Below, piece after piece: positions 63,557-64,000 of a stretch of DNA of 64,000 nucleotides. The position numbers and the translations under genes are program-made. Under the pieces are notes generated by a model, which worked only from the letters and a program-made list of their open reading frames with translations, did not search any database and had not been told where the DNA came from. The DNA lies in the NCBI GenBank assembly GCA_020627535.1, contig JAHDGU010000012.1, positions 1-64,000 on the forward strand, given 5' to 3'. The stretch is from Saprospiraceae bacterium. Lineage in GTDB: Bacteria > Bacteroidota > Bacteroidia > Chitinophagales > Saprospiraceae. How positions within the stretch are numbered: position 1 is the first letter of the stretch; every line of letters starts with the position of its first letter.

Positions 63557-64000
63557 ATGAAGGAATCTCCTGACAAGTCTGCCCAGCGTAAAGAGGATCA
63601 CATAGATCTGGCTTTGAGATCTCGTACGACGAGTGATACTCGTGACGAGAGATTTCATTATGAGCCTGTACTTGGTGCTCATCCGAGATCTGGTGAACAG
63701 TGGCCCATCTTGCTGGCTGGAAAGCAGATGTCCTATCCGATCTGGGTGTCAAGTATGACAGGCGGTACAGGTAAGGCCGGACCCATCAATACAAATCTGG
63801 CGAGAGCTTGCGCCAAATATGGATTGGGCTTAGGTTTGGGCTCTTGCAGAAGCCTTCTCACAGATCGCTCATATTTGTCAGATTTTGATCTAAGACCCAT
63901 CCTTGGAGATGGGCTTCCCTTCTTTGCCAATCTAGGTATAGCCCAAGTGGAAGATCTGATCATGAATTACAATAGTGATCTGCTCACAGAGCTTTGCAAA
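63557..64000 (+). CDS. fni: type 2 isopentenyl-diphosphate delta-isomerase (5' part)
   Basis: 148 codons are visible from the ATG at 63557 and the frame runs off the right edge. The start QRKEDHIDLAL is the FMN/IPP-binding signature of type 2 isomerases, and VSSMTGGTGKAGPIN follows, as does GLGLGSCRSLL. The enzyme interconverts isopentenyl and dimethylallyl diphosphate using reduced FMN. The remaining ~190 residues lie outside the window. Confidence 0.93.
   Translation, partial: MKESPDKSAQRKEDHIDLALRSRTTSDTRDERFHYEPVLGAHPRSGEQWPILLAGKQMSYPIWVSSMTGGTGKAGPINTNLARACAKYGLGLGLGSCRSLLTDRSYLSDFDLRPILGDGLPFFANLGIAQVEDLIMNYNSDLLTELCK

Overview
The window looks like chromosomal DNA of a free-living member of the Bacteroidota, probably class Saprospiria; the rank is inference. 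The evidence is: six proteins with type IX secretion system (T9SS) C-terminal sorting domains (four type A, two type B), a PorP/SprF-family protein, a GldB-like lipoprotein, several Bacteroidota-restricted families (DUF6029, DUF6089/PorG-like, Omp28), and a -7 promoter motif of the form TAnnTTTG/TAnnTTCG in front of many genes. I see no rRNA, tRNA, CRISPR array, transposase or phage gene. Most genes are core or envelope genes in short operons.

Layout. 1-3239 (minus): secreted beta-helix T9SS protein, with its signal peptide stranded in another frame, followed by a second exported protein cut by the window edge. 3605-17623 (minus): gltX, then a block of a 2578-residue type B T9SS cargo, a PorP/SprF protein, an OmpA/PD40 protein and a beta-CASP metallo-hydrolase. 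17786-23453: polysaccharide deacetylase, an outer-membrane barrel, a DUF547 protein, the split ATP synthase pair atpD-atpC, scpA and a small T9SS protein. 23587-30074: an Omp28-domain T9SS protein, an Omp28 lipoprotein, DUF6029, a TlpA thioredoxin and DinB. 30114-37856: short RsmI-like methyltransferase, PorG-like DUF6089 barrel, lpxH, GT-C-like membrane protein, acyl-CoA dehydrogenase, acyl-CoA ligase and a small conserved protein. 37862-48223 (minus): SAP/DUF6434 protein, M4 metalloprotease, second type B cargo, HTH-like regulator with a hairpin over its start codon, POT peptide transporter and DUF3108 protein. 48333-58475 (plus): ruvC, ECF-sigma-like/anti-sigma-like pair, HtrA protease, ComF, fasciclin lipoprotein, TPR protein, MFS transporter and acyl-CoA dehydrogenase. 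58505-61509 (minus): OmpH/Skp, TatA, 2OG-Fe(II) oxygenase and GldB. 61520-64000: outer-membrane barrel, hairpin-rich spacer, nadC, a small membrane protein and the start of fni (type 2 IPP isomerase).

How it fits together. The dominant theme is the cell envelope: secreted adhesin-like or enzymatic T9SS cargo, the PorP/SprF factor that probably helps export the giant type B cargo, envelope quality control (HtrA, Skp, TlpA, Omp28) with a plausible sigma/anti-sigma switch beside HtrA, lipid A synthesis (LpxH) and protein export (TatA). Fatty-acid degradation is represented by two acyl-CoA dehydrogenases and an acyl-CoA ligase. The points most worth a second look are the 15-bp hairpin over the start codon of the HTH-like gene, the stranded signal peptide of the beta-helix gene, the PorP/OmpA/giant-cargo operon ending in a beta-CASP nuclease, and the hairpin-rich spacer before nadC.
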